Assembly: GCA_910584865.1 (NCBI GenBank)
Contig: CAJUCE010000012.1
Location: forward strand, 62,001 to 126,000
Direction: 5' to 3'
DNA from: an uncultured Acetatifactor sp.
Lineage (GTDB): Bacteria; Bacillota; Clostridia; Lachnospirales; Lachnospiraceae
Length of the DNA: 64,000 nt
The notes under the pieces were generated by a model. It did no database searches. It was not told where the DNA came from and saw nothing but the letters and a program-made list of their open reading frames with translations. Shown here piece after piece: positions 53,849 to 63,069 of this stretch. The translations under genes were made by a program, and so were the position numbers. Each line of letters starts with the position of its first letter. The first letter of the stretch is position 1.

Positions 53849-55288
53849 ATGACAGGGAAAACGGAAAAAAGAAAGAAGCTTTTTGCAGGGGGATTGCAGG
53901 TGCTGCTGTTAGCGGGGCTGTTGGCGGCTGCTTCCGGATGCGGGAAATCGGCCGGACCGTCCGGCGACAGTGACAGGAAGGATTCGACAGAGGGATTTAT
54001 GAACGGGGAAGCGGAGGAAAGCCGTGGGGAAAATCCGGCGGATGCACAGGGAGACAGCCGGAACCACGGCGGGGAGGAGCAGTCCGATGCGGAATGGATT
54101 GCGGCAAATCAGGAGGAGACAGCTGCAGCCGTTACGGATTTCGGCCTGCGGCTGCTGCAGCAATGCATAGCCGATGGGGAGGCTGCCATTCCGGAATCCG
54201 GCCAGGAGACCGCAGCCGGGCAGCAGGGAACAGGGAATCTGGTGGTTTCGCCGCTTTCGGTACTCTCGGCACTGAACATGACGGCAAACGGCGCAGGAGG
54301 AGAGACCCTGAAGCAGATGGAAGAGACCTTTGGGATATCGGTGCCGGAGCTGTCCGCGTACCTGTCTGCGTGGCGGGAAGCGTCAGGGGATGAAAAATGC
54401 CGGCTGGACATGGCGAACAGCATCTGGTTTACGGAAGACGACAGTTTTACGGTGGAGCAGGACTTCCTGGACAATTGCGCTGATTCCTTTGGAGCCGAAG
54501 CGCGCAGGGTGCCTTTTGATGATTCCGCTTTGCGGGAGATCAACGATTGGGTGAACGAAAATACACGGGGCATGATTCCGGAGATTGTGGACAAAATCCC
54601 GGAGGACGCGGTGATGTATCTGGTGAACGCCCTGGCCTTTGAGGGGGAGTGGGAGGAAATCTACCGGGAAGACCAGGTGCGGGAAGGGGAGTTTACCCAA
54701 GCTGACGGCACTGTCCGGAATGTGGAAATGATGTATTCCCAGGAGGAACAGTACCTGGAGGATGAACATGCGTCGGGATTTCTGAAATACTATGCAGGCA
54801 GAAAATATGCCTATGCGGCCCTCCTGCCCGAGGAGGGAACGGATGCGGCGGAGTATCTTCTTTCCCTGGACGGGGAGAAGCTGCGCCGGATATTGACGGG
54901 CCCGGTACCGGCCCATGTGATGGCAGGAATCCCCAGGTATGAGAGCAGGTATGGCGCAGAGCTTGGGGGCATGCTGCAGGAGATGGGAATGGAGGATGCC
55001 TTTGATTCTTCCAGGGCGGACTTTTCCGGGATAGGCCATTCCCTGAAGGGGAATCTCTGCATCAGCCGCGTGCTGCATAAATCCTTTATCGCGGTGGACG
55101 AGAAGGGAACCAGGGCAGGCGCCGCCACGGCGGTGGAGATGGAGGCAGGGGGAGCGCTGTCAGCGGATGAAGTCCGGTTTGTGTATCTGGACAGACCCTT
55201 TGTCTATATGATTATTGACTGTGAGACGAAAGTTCCGGTGTTTATGGGAATACAGACCCAGGCGGACCGGGAGGGATATGGAAACTAA
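53849..55288 (+). CDS. Serpin-family protease inhibitor, lipoprotein
   Basis: A 479-residue secreted serpin. Lipoprotein signal ending LLAAASGC (Cys31), an acidic linker to about 75, then the serpin fold: NLVVSPLSVLSALNMTANGA, FEGEWEEIY, FLKYYAGRKYAYAALLPEEG and the C-terminal FVYMIIDCETKVPVFMG. The hinge is EKGTRAGAATAVEM; counting from P17 (E418) puts the scissile bond near G434-G435, so it may inhibit elastase-like proteases with small P1 residues. Gut bacterial serpins act on host or rival proteases. ATG follows GGGAGG. Confidence 0.88.
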   Translation: MTGKTEKRKKLFAGGLQVLLLAGLLAAASGCGKSAGPSGDSDRKDSTEGFMNGEAEESRGENPADAQGDSRNHGGEEQSDAEWIAANQEETAAAVTDFGLRLLQQCIADGEAAIPESGQETAAGQQGTGNLVVSPLSVLSALNMTANGAGGETLKQMEETFGISVPELSAYLSAWREASGDEKCRLDMANSIWFTEDDSFTVEQDFLDNCADSFGAEARRVPFDDSALREINDWVNENTRGMIPEIVDKIPEDAVMYLVNALAFEGEWEEIYREDQVREGEFTQADGTVRNVEMMYSQEEQYLEDEHASGFLKYYAGRKYAYAALLPEEGTDAAEYLLSLDGEKLRRILTGPVPAHVMAGIPRYESRYGAELGGMLQEMGMEDAFDSSRADFSGIGHSLKGNLCISRVLHKSFIAVDEKGTRAGAATAVEMEAGGALSADEVRFVYLDRPFVYMIIDCETKVPVFMGIQTQADREGYGN

Positions 55289-55443
55289 AAGATTCTGTTG
55301 GTGGATTTGTCTATTTTGTACAATTTTAGATGAACATATTTTTGCTGCAATTGAAGAAACACAGAATATTCAACTAAAGCATTGTGACAACCGGCTTCCG
55401 CATGCTGAAAAGATAATATATTTTTACAAAAATATTTTTGGTA

Positions 55444-55472
55444 TTGTGATAAAATGCCAATTGTGCTATAAT
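55444..55472 (+). promoter_or_regulatory. Promoter for the channel gene
   Basis: TTGTGA (55444-55449) and TATAAT (55467-55472) with a 17-base spacer, about 52 bases before the start codon. Confidence 0.7.
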
Positions 55473-55523
55473 AACGTATCATAGTTATCTATGAAATACA
55501 TATTAATATACGGAGGAAAGAAT

Positions 55524-56714
55524 ATGGAATTTTTGACTAACATCGCATCGACTATCGCTTCAGGCGTCTGGTCGGTGGTCTGTGCGTTGCTGATACTGGT
55601 GATCGCCTTTGTGGTGGCTGCGGTGGTGAAATCTGCTGTGCTGAAGCTCCTGGGAAAAGGCAAGGTGGGCCAGGTGCTGGATAAGATGGACACGCCCGGA
55701 AGCGGGAGTACCCGGGAATTTATCGGCAAACTGGTGCATCTGCTGGTATTTTTGCTCTTTGTGCCGGGTATATTCAGTGCTTTGGGAATGCGGGATGTGT
55801 CCGCGCCCATCACGAACCTGCTGAATACGGTGTGGGGCTATGTGCCCAATATCGTTGCATCCGTGATCGTGTTGGTGATCGGCTTTTTCATTGCCAAGAT
55901 GGTCCGCCAGCTTCTGGTGCCCCTCTTTGACCGCCTGAATGTGAACAAGCTGCAGGAGAAGGCCGGCATTGAGGTCACTACTACAGTAAAACTTTCGTCT
56001 ACCCTGGCTTACATAGTCTATGTGCTGATCCTGATTCCCATGATCGTGATGGCGCTGGATGTGCTGAATATCAAAGTGATCTCCCAGCCTGCCGTCTATA
56101 TGCTGGATCAGATTTTCACCTTTATCCCCAATATCTTCGTGGGTCTGGTAATTATCATTATCGGCTGCATGATCGGTAAATTTGTAGGGCAGATCGTGGC
56201 ACGTCTGATCGCTTCCGCGGGGCTGGATGCCAAGCTCACCGGGCTTATCGGCAATGAGAAGTATAATTTCAGCCTGTCGAAGCTGACCGGAAATGTGGTC
56301 TACGCAGTGGTGGTGATCTTCTTCGCGGTGGAAGGCGTCAATGTCCTGAAGCTGGACGTGCTGACCAATATCGGTACGGCTGTGATCGGCTATATGCCTG
56401 CGGTGCTGAGCGCCGTCCTGATCCTGGCTATCTGCTTCGTAGCCGGTTCCGCGGCGGAGAAATCCCTGCGCAAGAACGGATTTGCGCTTTATGGAACCAT
56501 CGCAAAGTGCGCGGTGCTGACAGTTGGAGTGTTTATGGTACTGAGCCAGCTGGGCATTGCGGCGGATATCGTCAATGCAGCCTTTAAGCTGGTGCTGGCC
56601 GCCATAGCCGTAGCATTTGCCATTGCCTTCGGAGTAGGCGGGAGGGATTTTGCTTCCCATACGCTGAAGAAGCTGGAAGACAATCTGGAGAAGAAATCGG
56701 ATACGGAGGAATAA
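55524..56714 (+). CDS. MscS-related transmembrane-helix repeat protein
   Basis: A 396-residue membrane protein with repeated helix pairs of the conserved TM-helix domain (Pfam05552-like) found in bacterial relatives of small-conductance mechanosensitive channels. Glycine-rich helices recur (LNTVWGYVPNIVASVIVLVIGFFIAKMV, FTFIPNIFVGLVIIIIGCMIG, IGYMPAVLSAVLILAICFVAG), ending AFGVGGRDFASHTLKKLEDNL. It lacks a clear full MscS beta domain. Role in osmotic relief is inferred. The ATG at 55524 follows GGAGG. Confidence 0.8.
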   Translation: MEFLTNIASTIASGVWSVVCALLILVIAFVVAAVVKSAVLKLLGKGKVGQVLDKMDTPGSGSTREFIGKLVHLLVFLLFVPGIFSALGMRDVSAPITNLLNTVWGYVPNIVASVIVLVIGFFIAKMVRQLLVPLFDRLNVNKLQEKAGIEVTTTVKLSSTLAYIVYVLILIPMIVMALDVLNIKVISQPAVYMLDQIFTFIPNIFVGLVIIIIGCMIGKFVGQIVARLIASAGLDAKLTGLIGNEKYNFSLSKLTGNVVYAVVVIFFAVEGVNVLKLDVLTNIGTAVIGYMPAVLSAVLILAICFVAGSAAEKSLRKNGFALYGTIAKCAVLTVGVFMVLSQLGIAADIVNAAFKLVLAAIAVAFAIAFGVGGRDFASHTLKKLEDNLEKKSDTEE

Positions 56715-56778
56715 ACATATATAAAAACAAAGTTTTTCCCCCAAGATTAATCGGTGCGCAGTATACATAACTGCCAGG

Positions 56779-56820
56779 CCTCCTGCATATACATCTAACA
56801 GTATATTCAGGAGGTTTTTC
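56779..56820 (+). promoter_or_regulatory. Hairpin that encloses the spoIVA ribosome site
   Basis: CCTCCTG (56779-56785) pairs with CAGGAGG (56808-56814), and ATATAC with GTATAT inside (56787-56792, 56801-56806). The GGAGG is the spoIVA ribosome site, 7 bases from the ATG, and TTTTTC follows. It could be an intrinsic terminator of the upstream gene that doubles as a translational lock. Confidence 0.65.
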
Positions 56821-56821
56821 T

Positions 56822-58306
56822 ATGGGAAATTATGCGATAAATACGTATGACCTGTACAATGATATCAAGAACCGTACAGGAGGAGAAATCTACATAGGCG
56901 TGCTGGGGCCCGTGCGCACCGGCAAGTCCACATTTATCAAAAGATTTATGGAGGAGATGGTGCTGCCCTATATGGAGGATGAGCATGCCAGAAACCGGGC
57001 CCAGGACGAATTGCCCCAGAGCGCCGGGGGAAAGACCATCACCACAACAGAACCGAAATTTATTCCCAATGAGGCGGCAAATGTGGTCCTGAGCGGGGAC
57101 GTTCCTGTCTCCGTGCGGCTCATCGACTGCGTAGGCTATATGGTGGAAGGAGCAGCCGGGCATATGGAAGAGGATGTGGAGCGGATGGTGAAGACGCCCT
57201 GGTTTGACTATGAGATCCCCTTCACCCAGGCAGCTGAGATCGGAACGGATAAGGTAATGAACGATCATTCTACCATTGGCCTGGTGATCACCACCGACGG
57301 AAGCTTCGGGGAGATCCCCAGGGGAAATTACCTGGAGGCGGAGGAGAAGACCATAATGGCGTTAAAGAAACTCCGCAAACCGTTCCTGGTACTGGTGAAC
57401 AGCCAGAAACCCTACTCCGAGGACGCCAAAAAGGTGGCGGCAGAGATCACCGAAAAATACGGCGTAGCTGCGGTAACCGTGAATTGTGAGCAGCTGAAAA
57501 AGGAAGACATCCACATGCTGCTGGAGAATGTACTGTACGAGTTCCCTATCTCTTCCATCGAATTCTATATGCCTAAATGGGTGGAGATGCTGCCGTGGGA
57601 GAACCGGATGAAACAGGATATCATCACCCGGGTGAAGGGATTGATGCAGGATTATACGACGATCCGGGATGTGCTGCGCAAACCGGTGGAGATGGACGGA
57701 GAGTACATAAGGCGCTGCAAGACGGACACGGTGCGCCTGTCTGACGGTGTAGTGCGTATTACGCTGGATACGGAGGAGACCTACTATTATGAGATGCTGA
57801 CGGATATGGTAGGGGAGACCATTACGGATGAGTATCAGCTGATCAGCAAGCTGAAGGATTTCGCAGCCATGAAGCATGAATACAATAAAGTATTGGACGC
57901 AGTAAATATGGTGCGGATCAAGGGATACGGCGTAGTGACACCGGATAAGGATGAAATCAGCCTGGAGAAACCGGAATTGATCAAACACGGCAATAAATTC
58001 GGTGTGAAGATCAAGGCATCCAGCCCCTCCATCCATATGATCCGGGCCAATATCGAGACCGAGATCGCCCCCATCGTGGGAACCCAGGAACAGGCTAATG
58101 ATCTCATCAGTTTTATCAACCAGGCAGATATGGAGAAGGGAATCTGGGATACGAATATCTTCGGAAAGACGGTAGAACAGCTTGTAAATGACGGAATTAC
58201 GGCCAAGGTGGCGGTGATAGGAGAGGAAAGCCAGCTGAAGCTCCAGGACACCATGCAGAAGATCGTCAACGACAGCAACGGCGGGATGGTGTGCATTATT
58301 ATATAG
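56822..58306 (+). CDS. spoIVA: Stage IV sporulation protein A
   Basis: Spore-coat ATPase that polymerises around the forespore to form the coat base. 494 residues, typical length. N-terminal P-loop GPVRTGKST (29-37), conserved segments PQSAGGKTITTTEPKFIP and RLIDCVGYMVEGA, and the C-terminal end MVCIII needed for localisation. The gene shows the organism can form endospores; in known species it is read by sigma-E. The ribosome site is inside a hairpin. Confidence 0.96.
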   Translation: MGNYAINTYDLYNDIKNRTGGEIYIGVLGPVRTGKSTFIKRFMEEMVLPYMEDEHARNRAQDELPQSAGGKTITTTEPKFIPNEAANVVLSGDVPVSVRLIDCVGYMVEGAAGHMEEDVERMVKTPWFDYEIPFTQAAEIGTDKVMNDHSTIGLVITTDGSFGEIPRGNYLEAEEKTIMALKKLRKPFLVLVNSQKPYSEDAKKVAAEITEKYGVAAVTVNCEQLKKEDIHMLLENVLYEFPISSIEFYMPKWVEMLPWENRMKQDIITRVKGLMQDYTTIRDVLRKPVEMDGEYIRRCKTDTVRLSDGVVRITLDTEETYYYEMLTDMVGETITDEYQLISKLKDFAAMKHEYNKVLDAVNMVRIKGYGVVTPDKDEISLEKPELIKHGNKFGVKIKASSPSIHMIRANIETEIAPIVGTQEQANDLISFINQADMEKGIWDTNIFGKTVEQLVNDGITAKVAVIGEESQLKLQDTMQKIVNDSNGGMVCIII

Positions 58307-58352
58307 AAGATTTCGGTAATCAGGTCAGATTTTTCAGGCGCCTGCGTCGGGC

Positions 58353-58394
58353 TGCCCGGTTCCAGGCAGCGGCATGTAACGGGCATTGTTTTTT
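58353..58394 (+). terminator. Probable terminator after spoIVA
   Basis: TGCCCG (58353-58358) pairs with CGGGCA (58380-58385), followed by TTGTTTTTT. An overlapping GCTGCC/GGCAGC stem (58351-58370) competes. Confidence 0.5.
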
Positions 58395-58406
58395 GGCAGC
58401 GAAGCG

Positions 58407-59879
58407 CTACGGAGCCACAGGATTGGATTCATAGTAGGGGAAGGCATAACCGTACACTGTCAGGATCAGCATTCCCGCCATGAGAATACACAGAACCGCG
58501 GACAGAACGGAAAGCAGCCGTTCCGGCAGGGGCGCAGAGAATATTCTCAAACGGATCAGGCCGTATAGCTTTTTCAGTCCGCGGACGGTATAGTAACACA
58601 GCGGCAGCAGGGCAGGCAGAAGATACCGTCCCTGGGGCTGGTAATCCGTAGAGTAGGAATAAATCATACTCAGAAACAGCGGCATGAAAATACAGAAAAT
58701 CATATTTCCATGATAAAAAATCCGAAAGCCCCTGCCGGCAGTATTCCGCCTGCCGGCAGTATTCCGCCTAACGGCAGTATTCCGCCTGATGGCGGAAGGC
58801 GGAATCAGGATACAAAACAGTACCCCGAAAAAGAAAAGCACTTTATAAAACCGATACACCCAGACAGAGGTAATAATGGTCATGGGACCATAGATTCCGA
58901 TGAAGCTCAGCACGGAAAGCGTGAGGAAATCGGAATTACGAAGCATATCCAGGAGTGAATGCCCCTGACTTTGCCAGGTGAGACGGGTGTCCGGATGATA
59001 TTCCGGCAGGGCATACAGCGCGGCGCAGGCGTTTCTGGTTTTCAGCCCCAGGAAATCCCCGTCATACAATACGGCGCTGCGGATAAACCACCATGCGATG
59101 CCGGCCAACACGACGGCGGAAATGAATGCCCCTTTTTTCAGAAAGTTTAGGTAATCAAAATGCACTTTCCGCGGGGTATAAGACAGGAAGAAGGAGCCGC
59201 GGACCGCCACGGAACGTTTCTGACGGGAAAAAGACAGAAAAAATGCGGTAAACAGTAAAATACAGCTTAAAATATAACCGTAGGCATTATAGTAGGACAG
59301 GGCGCAGAGAATGATGCCCAGGGATAAAATGAGGCTGGAGCGGACAGAGAATGCGTCCTCTAGTCCCAAAGTCAGTCCGTACAGCATGCAGGCAATGGAC
59401 AGCATGCAGCAGGAATCCGTATTTACATAAGTATGCACAAAGATGCTCTGGGGCAGAAAGGTGGCCAGAAAAGCGAAAAGATAGCCGAAACGTCTGTCCC
59501 GGAACCATTTTTCGGATAGAAGCAGGACAAGCAGCGCCGTAAACAGTCCCAAAATCAGGTTGACACTGCGGGCTGTATAGAGCAGAGCCGCTTCCGAATC
59601 GGTGAACAGCCCCACAAAGCGCATGGCATATCCCTGCAGCATATAGGGCAGGATGGGCTGAAAGGCATAGGAAAATCCATAGCCGGGAATGCGGATGGAT
59701 TCCTCAAAGCCGTTGGGAAGCGAGCCGTGTTCCGCGATATATTGGGGGATGAGGTAGCGATTGTACTCATCCGGAGGATTGCCGAAAGGCTGTTTTATCA
59801 AAAGGGAAAGCCCTATGACAAGAAACAGTCCGAAATAGCATGATATAAATAAACGGGATAAAGTCTTCGTATTCTTCAT
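58407..59879 (-). CDS. DUF2142-like multi-pass membrane protein
   Basis: A 490-residue membrane protein with about eleven hydrophobic segments. NPPDEYNRYLIPQYIAEHG in the first outer loop (acidic DE motif) and the later RYLLPALLPLCYY segment suggest a DUF2142 or related C-type glycosyltransferase family, which uses lipid-linked sugars. Near residue 365 is a small RRNTAG repeat coded by three 18-base units (58736-58789). Start at 59879 after AAAGGTG. It converges on spoIVA. Confidence 0.65.
   Translation of the reverse strand: MKNTKTLSRLFISCYFGLFLVIGLSLLIKQPFGNPPDEYNRYLIPQYIAEHGSLPNGFEESIRIPGYGFSYAFQPILPYMLQGYAMRFVGLFTDSEAALLYTARSVNLILGLFTALLVLLLSEKWFRDRRFGYLFAFLATFLPQSIFVHTYVNTDSCCMLSIACMLYGLTLGLEDAFSVRSSLILSLGIILCALSYYNAYGYILSCILLFTAFFLSFSRQKRSVAVRGSFFLSYTPRKVHFDYLNFLKKGAFISAVVLAGIAWWFIRSAVLYDGDFLGLKTRNACAALYALPEYHPDTRLTWQSQGHSLLDMLRNSDFLTLSVLSFIGIYGPMTIITSVWVYRFYKVLFFFGVLFCILIPPSAIRRNTAVRRNTAGRRNTAGRGFRIFYHGNMIFCIFMPLFLSMIYSYSTDYQPQGRYLLPALLPLCYYTVRGLKKLYGLIRLRIFSAPLPERLLSVLSAVLCILMAGMLILTVYGYAFPYYESNPVAP
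58736..58789. repeat. Three tandem 18-base repeats inside the DUF2142-like gene
   Basis: CGGCAGTATTCCGCCTGC and two near copies, in frame, encoding RRNTA(V/G). Copy number may vary without changing the frame. Confidence 0.8.
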
Positions 59880-59919
59880 GCACAACACCTTTCTTTTCTA
59901 TCTTCATTGCCATGCAGGA

Positions 59920-60837
59920 CTACAGCCGGACAGGCGTTCCGGAACCGTCCTCCAGGAAAAACACCCCAATCCCTATACCGGGGACATTGCCCTCCAGCAA
60001 CCATTTTTTATAAGCCCGCTGAAGGGATGTCTCTTCCGGAAGCGCCTCTCTTTCGGAGCAGTCCGGCAATCCGAAGATTCTCCACAGATCACTCCCTTCA
60101 GGATCCGGATAGGAAGAATAGATATCAAAATCCGCCATGAAATCCAGAATGCGCGAATTTGCGGGCAGGAAATGGCGATGTTCCGGATACAGCAGCCAGG
60201 AATGACAGACGAAAGCAACCGTCTTCCCGGGAAAAGCGCCGCGGAAAAAGTCGGCGGCCAGGCGGTAGGAACGCAGACACTCTTCGTGCAGCAGCGGACC
60301 ACTGGAGGGAATATGTATATTGACGGCCTGTTCCGGGCATTCCTGTTTCGATAGCTCCCGTTGCACATACGCTTCCTTTTCCGGAAAGGCTACAAGCTCA
60401 AACTGCAGCCGTCCGAAGGTAAAGCGGGTCAGCCGGAAAAAACCGGCGAACCAGTCCGGCACAAAACTCCCCCAGATACCATACACCTGACGGCACTCCT
60501 GCAGCTTCCACTTAAGATCCTCCATATTCGCACGGCATATCGTTTGCGGCAGCTGCCTTTGTTCATAATAACGGTAAAGCTGCGGAACCAGACAGATATA
60601 GAAAAGCAGCGAGACGCTCTCCCAGGGAAGGGAGTATTCTGCGCAGGCGGCTTTCAGCGTCTCCAGATATCGGGAATAGTCTATGTCCGGACTTTTGGCA
60701 TACGCCTCCCCGGCTTCGGTAAAAAGCGCCCGGAGGGAAGCGTTCTTCATGGCGGTCTCGTAGACGGCAGTCAATGTCTGTACGGCCTGGGCGGGATATT
60801 GGTATTCTTCGCAAAAACGGGTGATATATTCTTTCAT
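59920..60837 (-). CDS. Acyltransferase domain protein (GNAT_C/DUF5596-like)
   Basis: A 305-residue cytoplasmic protein. The C-terminal half (VNIHIPSSGPLLHEECLRSY, FVCHSWLLYPEHRHFLPANS, ILDFMADFDI) matches acyltransferase-like proteins of the GNAT_C type, and the N-terminal half is helical. Substrate unknown. Start at 60837 after GGAGG in the complement. It precedes the DUF2142-like gene on the same strand (40-base gap), so the two may be one unit. Confidence 0.65.
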   Translation of the reverse strand: MKEYITRFCEEYQYPAQAVQTLTAVYETAMKNASLRALFTEAGEAYAKSPDIDYSRYLETLKAACAEYSLPWESVSLLFYICLVPQLYRYYEQRQLPQTICRANMEDLKWKLQECRQVYGIWGSFVPDWFAGFFRLTRFTFGRLQFELVAFPEKEAYVQRELSKQECPEQAVNIHIPSSGPLLHEECLRSYRLAADFFRGAFPGKTVAFVCHSWLLYPEHRHFLPANSRILDFMADFDIYSSYPDPEGSDLWRIFGLPDCSEREALPEETSLQRAYKKWLLEGNVPGIGIGVFFLEDGSGTPVRL

Positions 60838-61014
60838 GGCGCCTCCTATACAGGGAAAATATGTAGGCATTGTACCATATTCGGAGGGGTTTTACAACCG
60901 TAGTTTGCATGCTTGCGCAGTTTCAGGGAACATGCTAAAATAAAGGCATCGGAATTGGGAAGAAATTGCGGTATGGAAAAGCTCGCAGACGTGATATAAG
61001 ACGGAGGGAACCAC

Positions 61015-61398
61015 ATGCAGGAGAGAGAACTGATTTTACAGCAAAGCGAACGTTACATTATGGAGAAGCTGTGGGAGGAAAGTCCCCGGACGATTATGCA
61101 GCTTTACTATTCCCTGAAAGAGAACCCTGGCTGGAGCAAGAGTACGGTGAATACGCTGCTGGGCAGAATGGTGGAGAAGGGGATCATCTATTATGAAGAA
61201 GGCGGCAAGGCCAGACAGTATTATCCGGCCATTCGGAGAGAAGACGCCGATATTGCCGAGACAGAGAGCCTGATTAAAAGGGTATACAAGGGATCGGTGG
61301 GCATGATGATGAATACCATGATCAGGAAGAATGCCCTCAGTGAAGCCGACAGGGAGGAACTGTACGAGATATTGCGGAAGGGGAACGGACAAAAATAA
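61015..61398 (+). CDS. BlaI/MecI/CopY family repressor
   Basis: A 127-residue winged-helix repressor. ESERYIMEKLWEESPRTIMQLYYSL and WSKSTVNTLLGRMVEKGII match the DNA-binding part of BlaI/MecI, with a dimerising C-terminus. BlaI repressors are usually inactivated by a BlaR1-type protease sensor; none is in the window. It is 29 bases ahead of the AAA-ATPase gene and may share its transcript. ATG follows GGAGG. Confidence 0.85.
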   Translation: MQERELILQQSERYIMEKLWEESPRTIMQLYYSLKENPGWSKSTVNTLLGRMVEKGIIYYEEGGKARQYYPAIRREDADIAETESLIKRVYKGSVGMMMNTMIRKNALSEADREELYEILRKGNGQK

Positions 61399-61427
61399 TA
61401 TTGAAATTGAGAGGGAGGAATGCGTAC

Positions 61428-63038
61428 ATGGGAAGATATTTGAATAGCACGGTTCCTTGCGAAACATGGAAACAAATTGTCGGGACGCGTTTTTTTGTAG
61501 ATAAAACCCAGATGCTGGCAGAGGTTCTAAATGCGGTTGAAGTAGACGGACAAAAATATTTGTGTATTACAAGACCGCGCCGTTTTGGGAAAAGTGTAAT
61601 GGCAAATATGATCGGAGCTTTTTTGGGAAAAGTTTCGGACAGCAGCAGTGTATTTAATCATCTTTCTCTTGCGGAAAATGAGAACTACGAAAGACATCTC
61701 AATCAACACAATGTAATCTTTATTGATTTCAGCAGGGTGTCAAGAGACTGCAGTAACTATGAGCAATACATGAAACGAATTCAGGATGGTATCAATCAGG
61801 ATTTAAAGGAGGCTTATGAGGAGATAAGCATAGAAGTGTCCGGTACTGTCTGGGACAATCTGTTGGCCGTATTTGAGAAAACAAAAGAAACCTTTGTTTT
61901 TGTGATAGATGAATGGGACGCGGTTTTTCATATGCCTTTTATTACAAGGGACAAGCAGCAGGAGTATCTGATGTTCCTTAAAAATCTTCTGAAGGATCAG
62001 ATTTATGTGGAACTCACATATATGACAGGGGTACTTCCCGTTGCGAAATATTCCAGCGGGTCAGAATTGAACATGTTCGTGGAATATGACATGACTGTGA
62101 TGGAACGCTTCAGCAGTTATTTCGGCTTTACAGAAAGAGAAGTCGATCGGCTTTTCGCTGTCTATCTTAAAACAACGAAGCGTCCAAAAGTTACACGAGA
62201 CGATTTGAAAATATGGTATGATGGCTACCATACGGCATCTGGTGAGAGATTATACAATCCACGTTCAGTGGTGTGCGCATTGTCCAATAATCAGGTGGCA
62301 AATTATTGGACCGGTTCAGGGCCATACGATGAGATCTTCTTTTATGTAAAAAATAACATTGATGATATCTTGGATGATTTGGTTTTGATGGTTGCAGGAG
62401 GAGGCGTTGAAGCAGAAATTCAAAATTATGCTGCAGTTTCCATGGAACTGAATACAAAAGATGAAATATATTCGGCGATGGTGATTTATGGTCTGCTTAC
62501 TTATACGGATGGGGAGGTATTTATCCCTAACAAAGAATTGATGGACAAGTTTCAGGAGCTTCTTATGAATAAGGAATCTATGGGTTATGTATATCGTCTG
62601 GCCAATGCGTCAAAAAGAATGTTGGCAGCGACTCTCTGCGGGGATACGGATACAATGGCAGAGATTTTGGAATATGCCCATAACACAGAATCTCCGATCT
62701 TTTCCTACAATAGTGAGATTGAGCTGTCGGCAGTGGTGAATCTGGTCTATTTGGCGGCGCGGGATAAGTATCGTTTAGAACGTGAAGATAAGGCGGGCAA
62801 AGGATATGTAGATTTTATTTTTTATCCGGAGCGTAAAAATTCGGATGCTTTGATCCTTGAATTAAAAGTGGGAAGCACACCGGATGATGCAATTGCACAA
62901 ATCAAGAACAAAGATTATGCGCTTAGATTTAAGGGAAGGCTTGGGGAGAAACAGGCATATACAGGAAGAATTCTGGCAGTAGGGATCAGTTACAGCAAAA
63001 AGACAAAAAAGCATTCCTGTAAGGTTGAGATATTATGA
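61428..63038 (+). CDS. AAA-ATPase-like protein with C-terminal PD-(D/E)XK nuclease domain
   Basis: A 536-residue protein of the AAA-ATPase_like/PDDEXK_9 type, common in many copies in gut bacteria. N-terminal ATPase: FFVDKTQMLAEVL, ITRPRRFGKSVMANMI (Walker A variant), FVIDEWDAVF (Walker B). C-terminal nuclease: GKGYVDFIFYPE with DALILELKVG (D...ExK). Function unknown; possibly defence or mobile. AT-richer than its neighbours. Start at ATG 61428 after GGGAGG. Confidence 0.85.
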   Translation: MGRYLNSTVPCETWKQIVGTRFFVDKTQMLAEVLNAVEVDGQKYLCITRPRRFGKSVMANMIGAFLGKVSDSSSVFNHLSLAENENYERHLNQHNVIFIDFSRVSRDCSNYEQYMKRIQDGINQDLKEAYEEISIEVSGTVWDNLLAVFEKTKETFVFVIDEWDAVFHMPFITRDKQQEYLMFLKNLLKDQIYVELTYMTGVLPVAKYSSGSELNMFVEYDMTVMERFSSYFGFTEREVDRLFAVYLKTTKRPKVTRDDLKIWYDGYHTASGERLYNPRSVVCALSNNQVANYWTGSGPYDEIFFYVKNNIDDILDDLVLMVAGGGVEAEIQNYAAVSMELNTKDEIYSAMVIYGLLTYTDGEVFIPNKELMDKFQELLMNKESMGYVYRLANASKRMLAATLCGDTDTMAEILEYAHNTESPIFSYNSEIELSAVVNLVYLAARDKYRLEREDKAGKGYVDFIFYPERKNSDALILELKVGSTPDDAIAQIKNKDYALRFKGRLGEKQAYTGRILAVGISYSKKTKKHSCKVEIL

Positions 63039-63069
63039 ATTTACGACAGAGCAGATAAAGGGGACGCCT

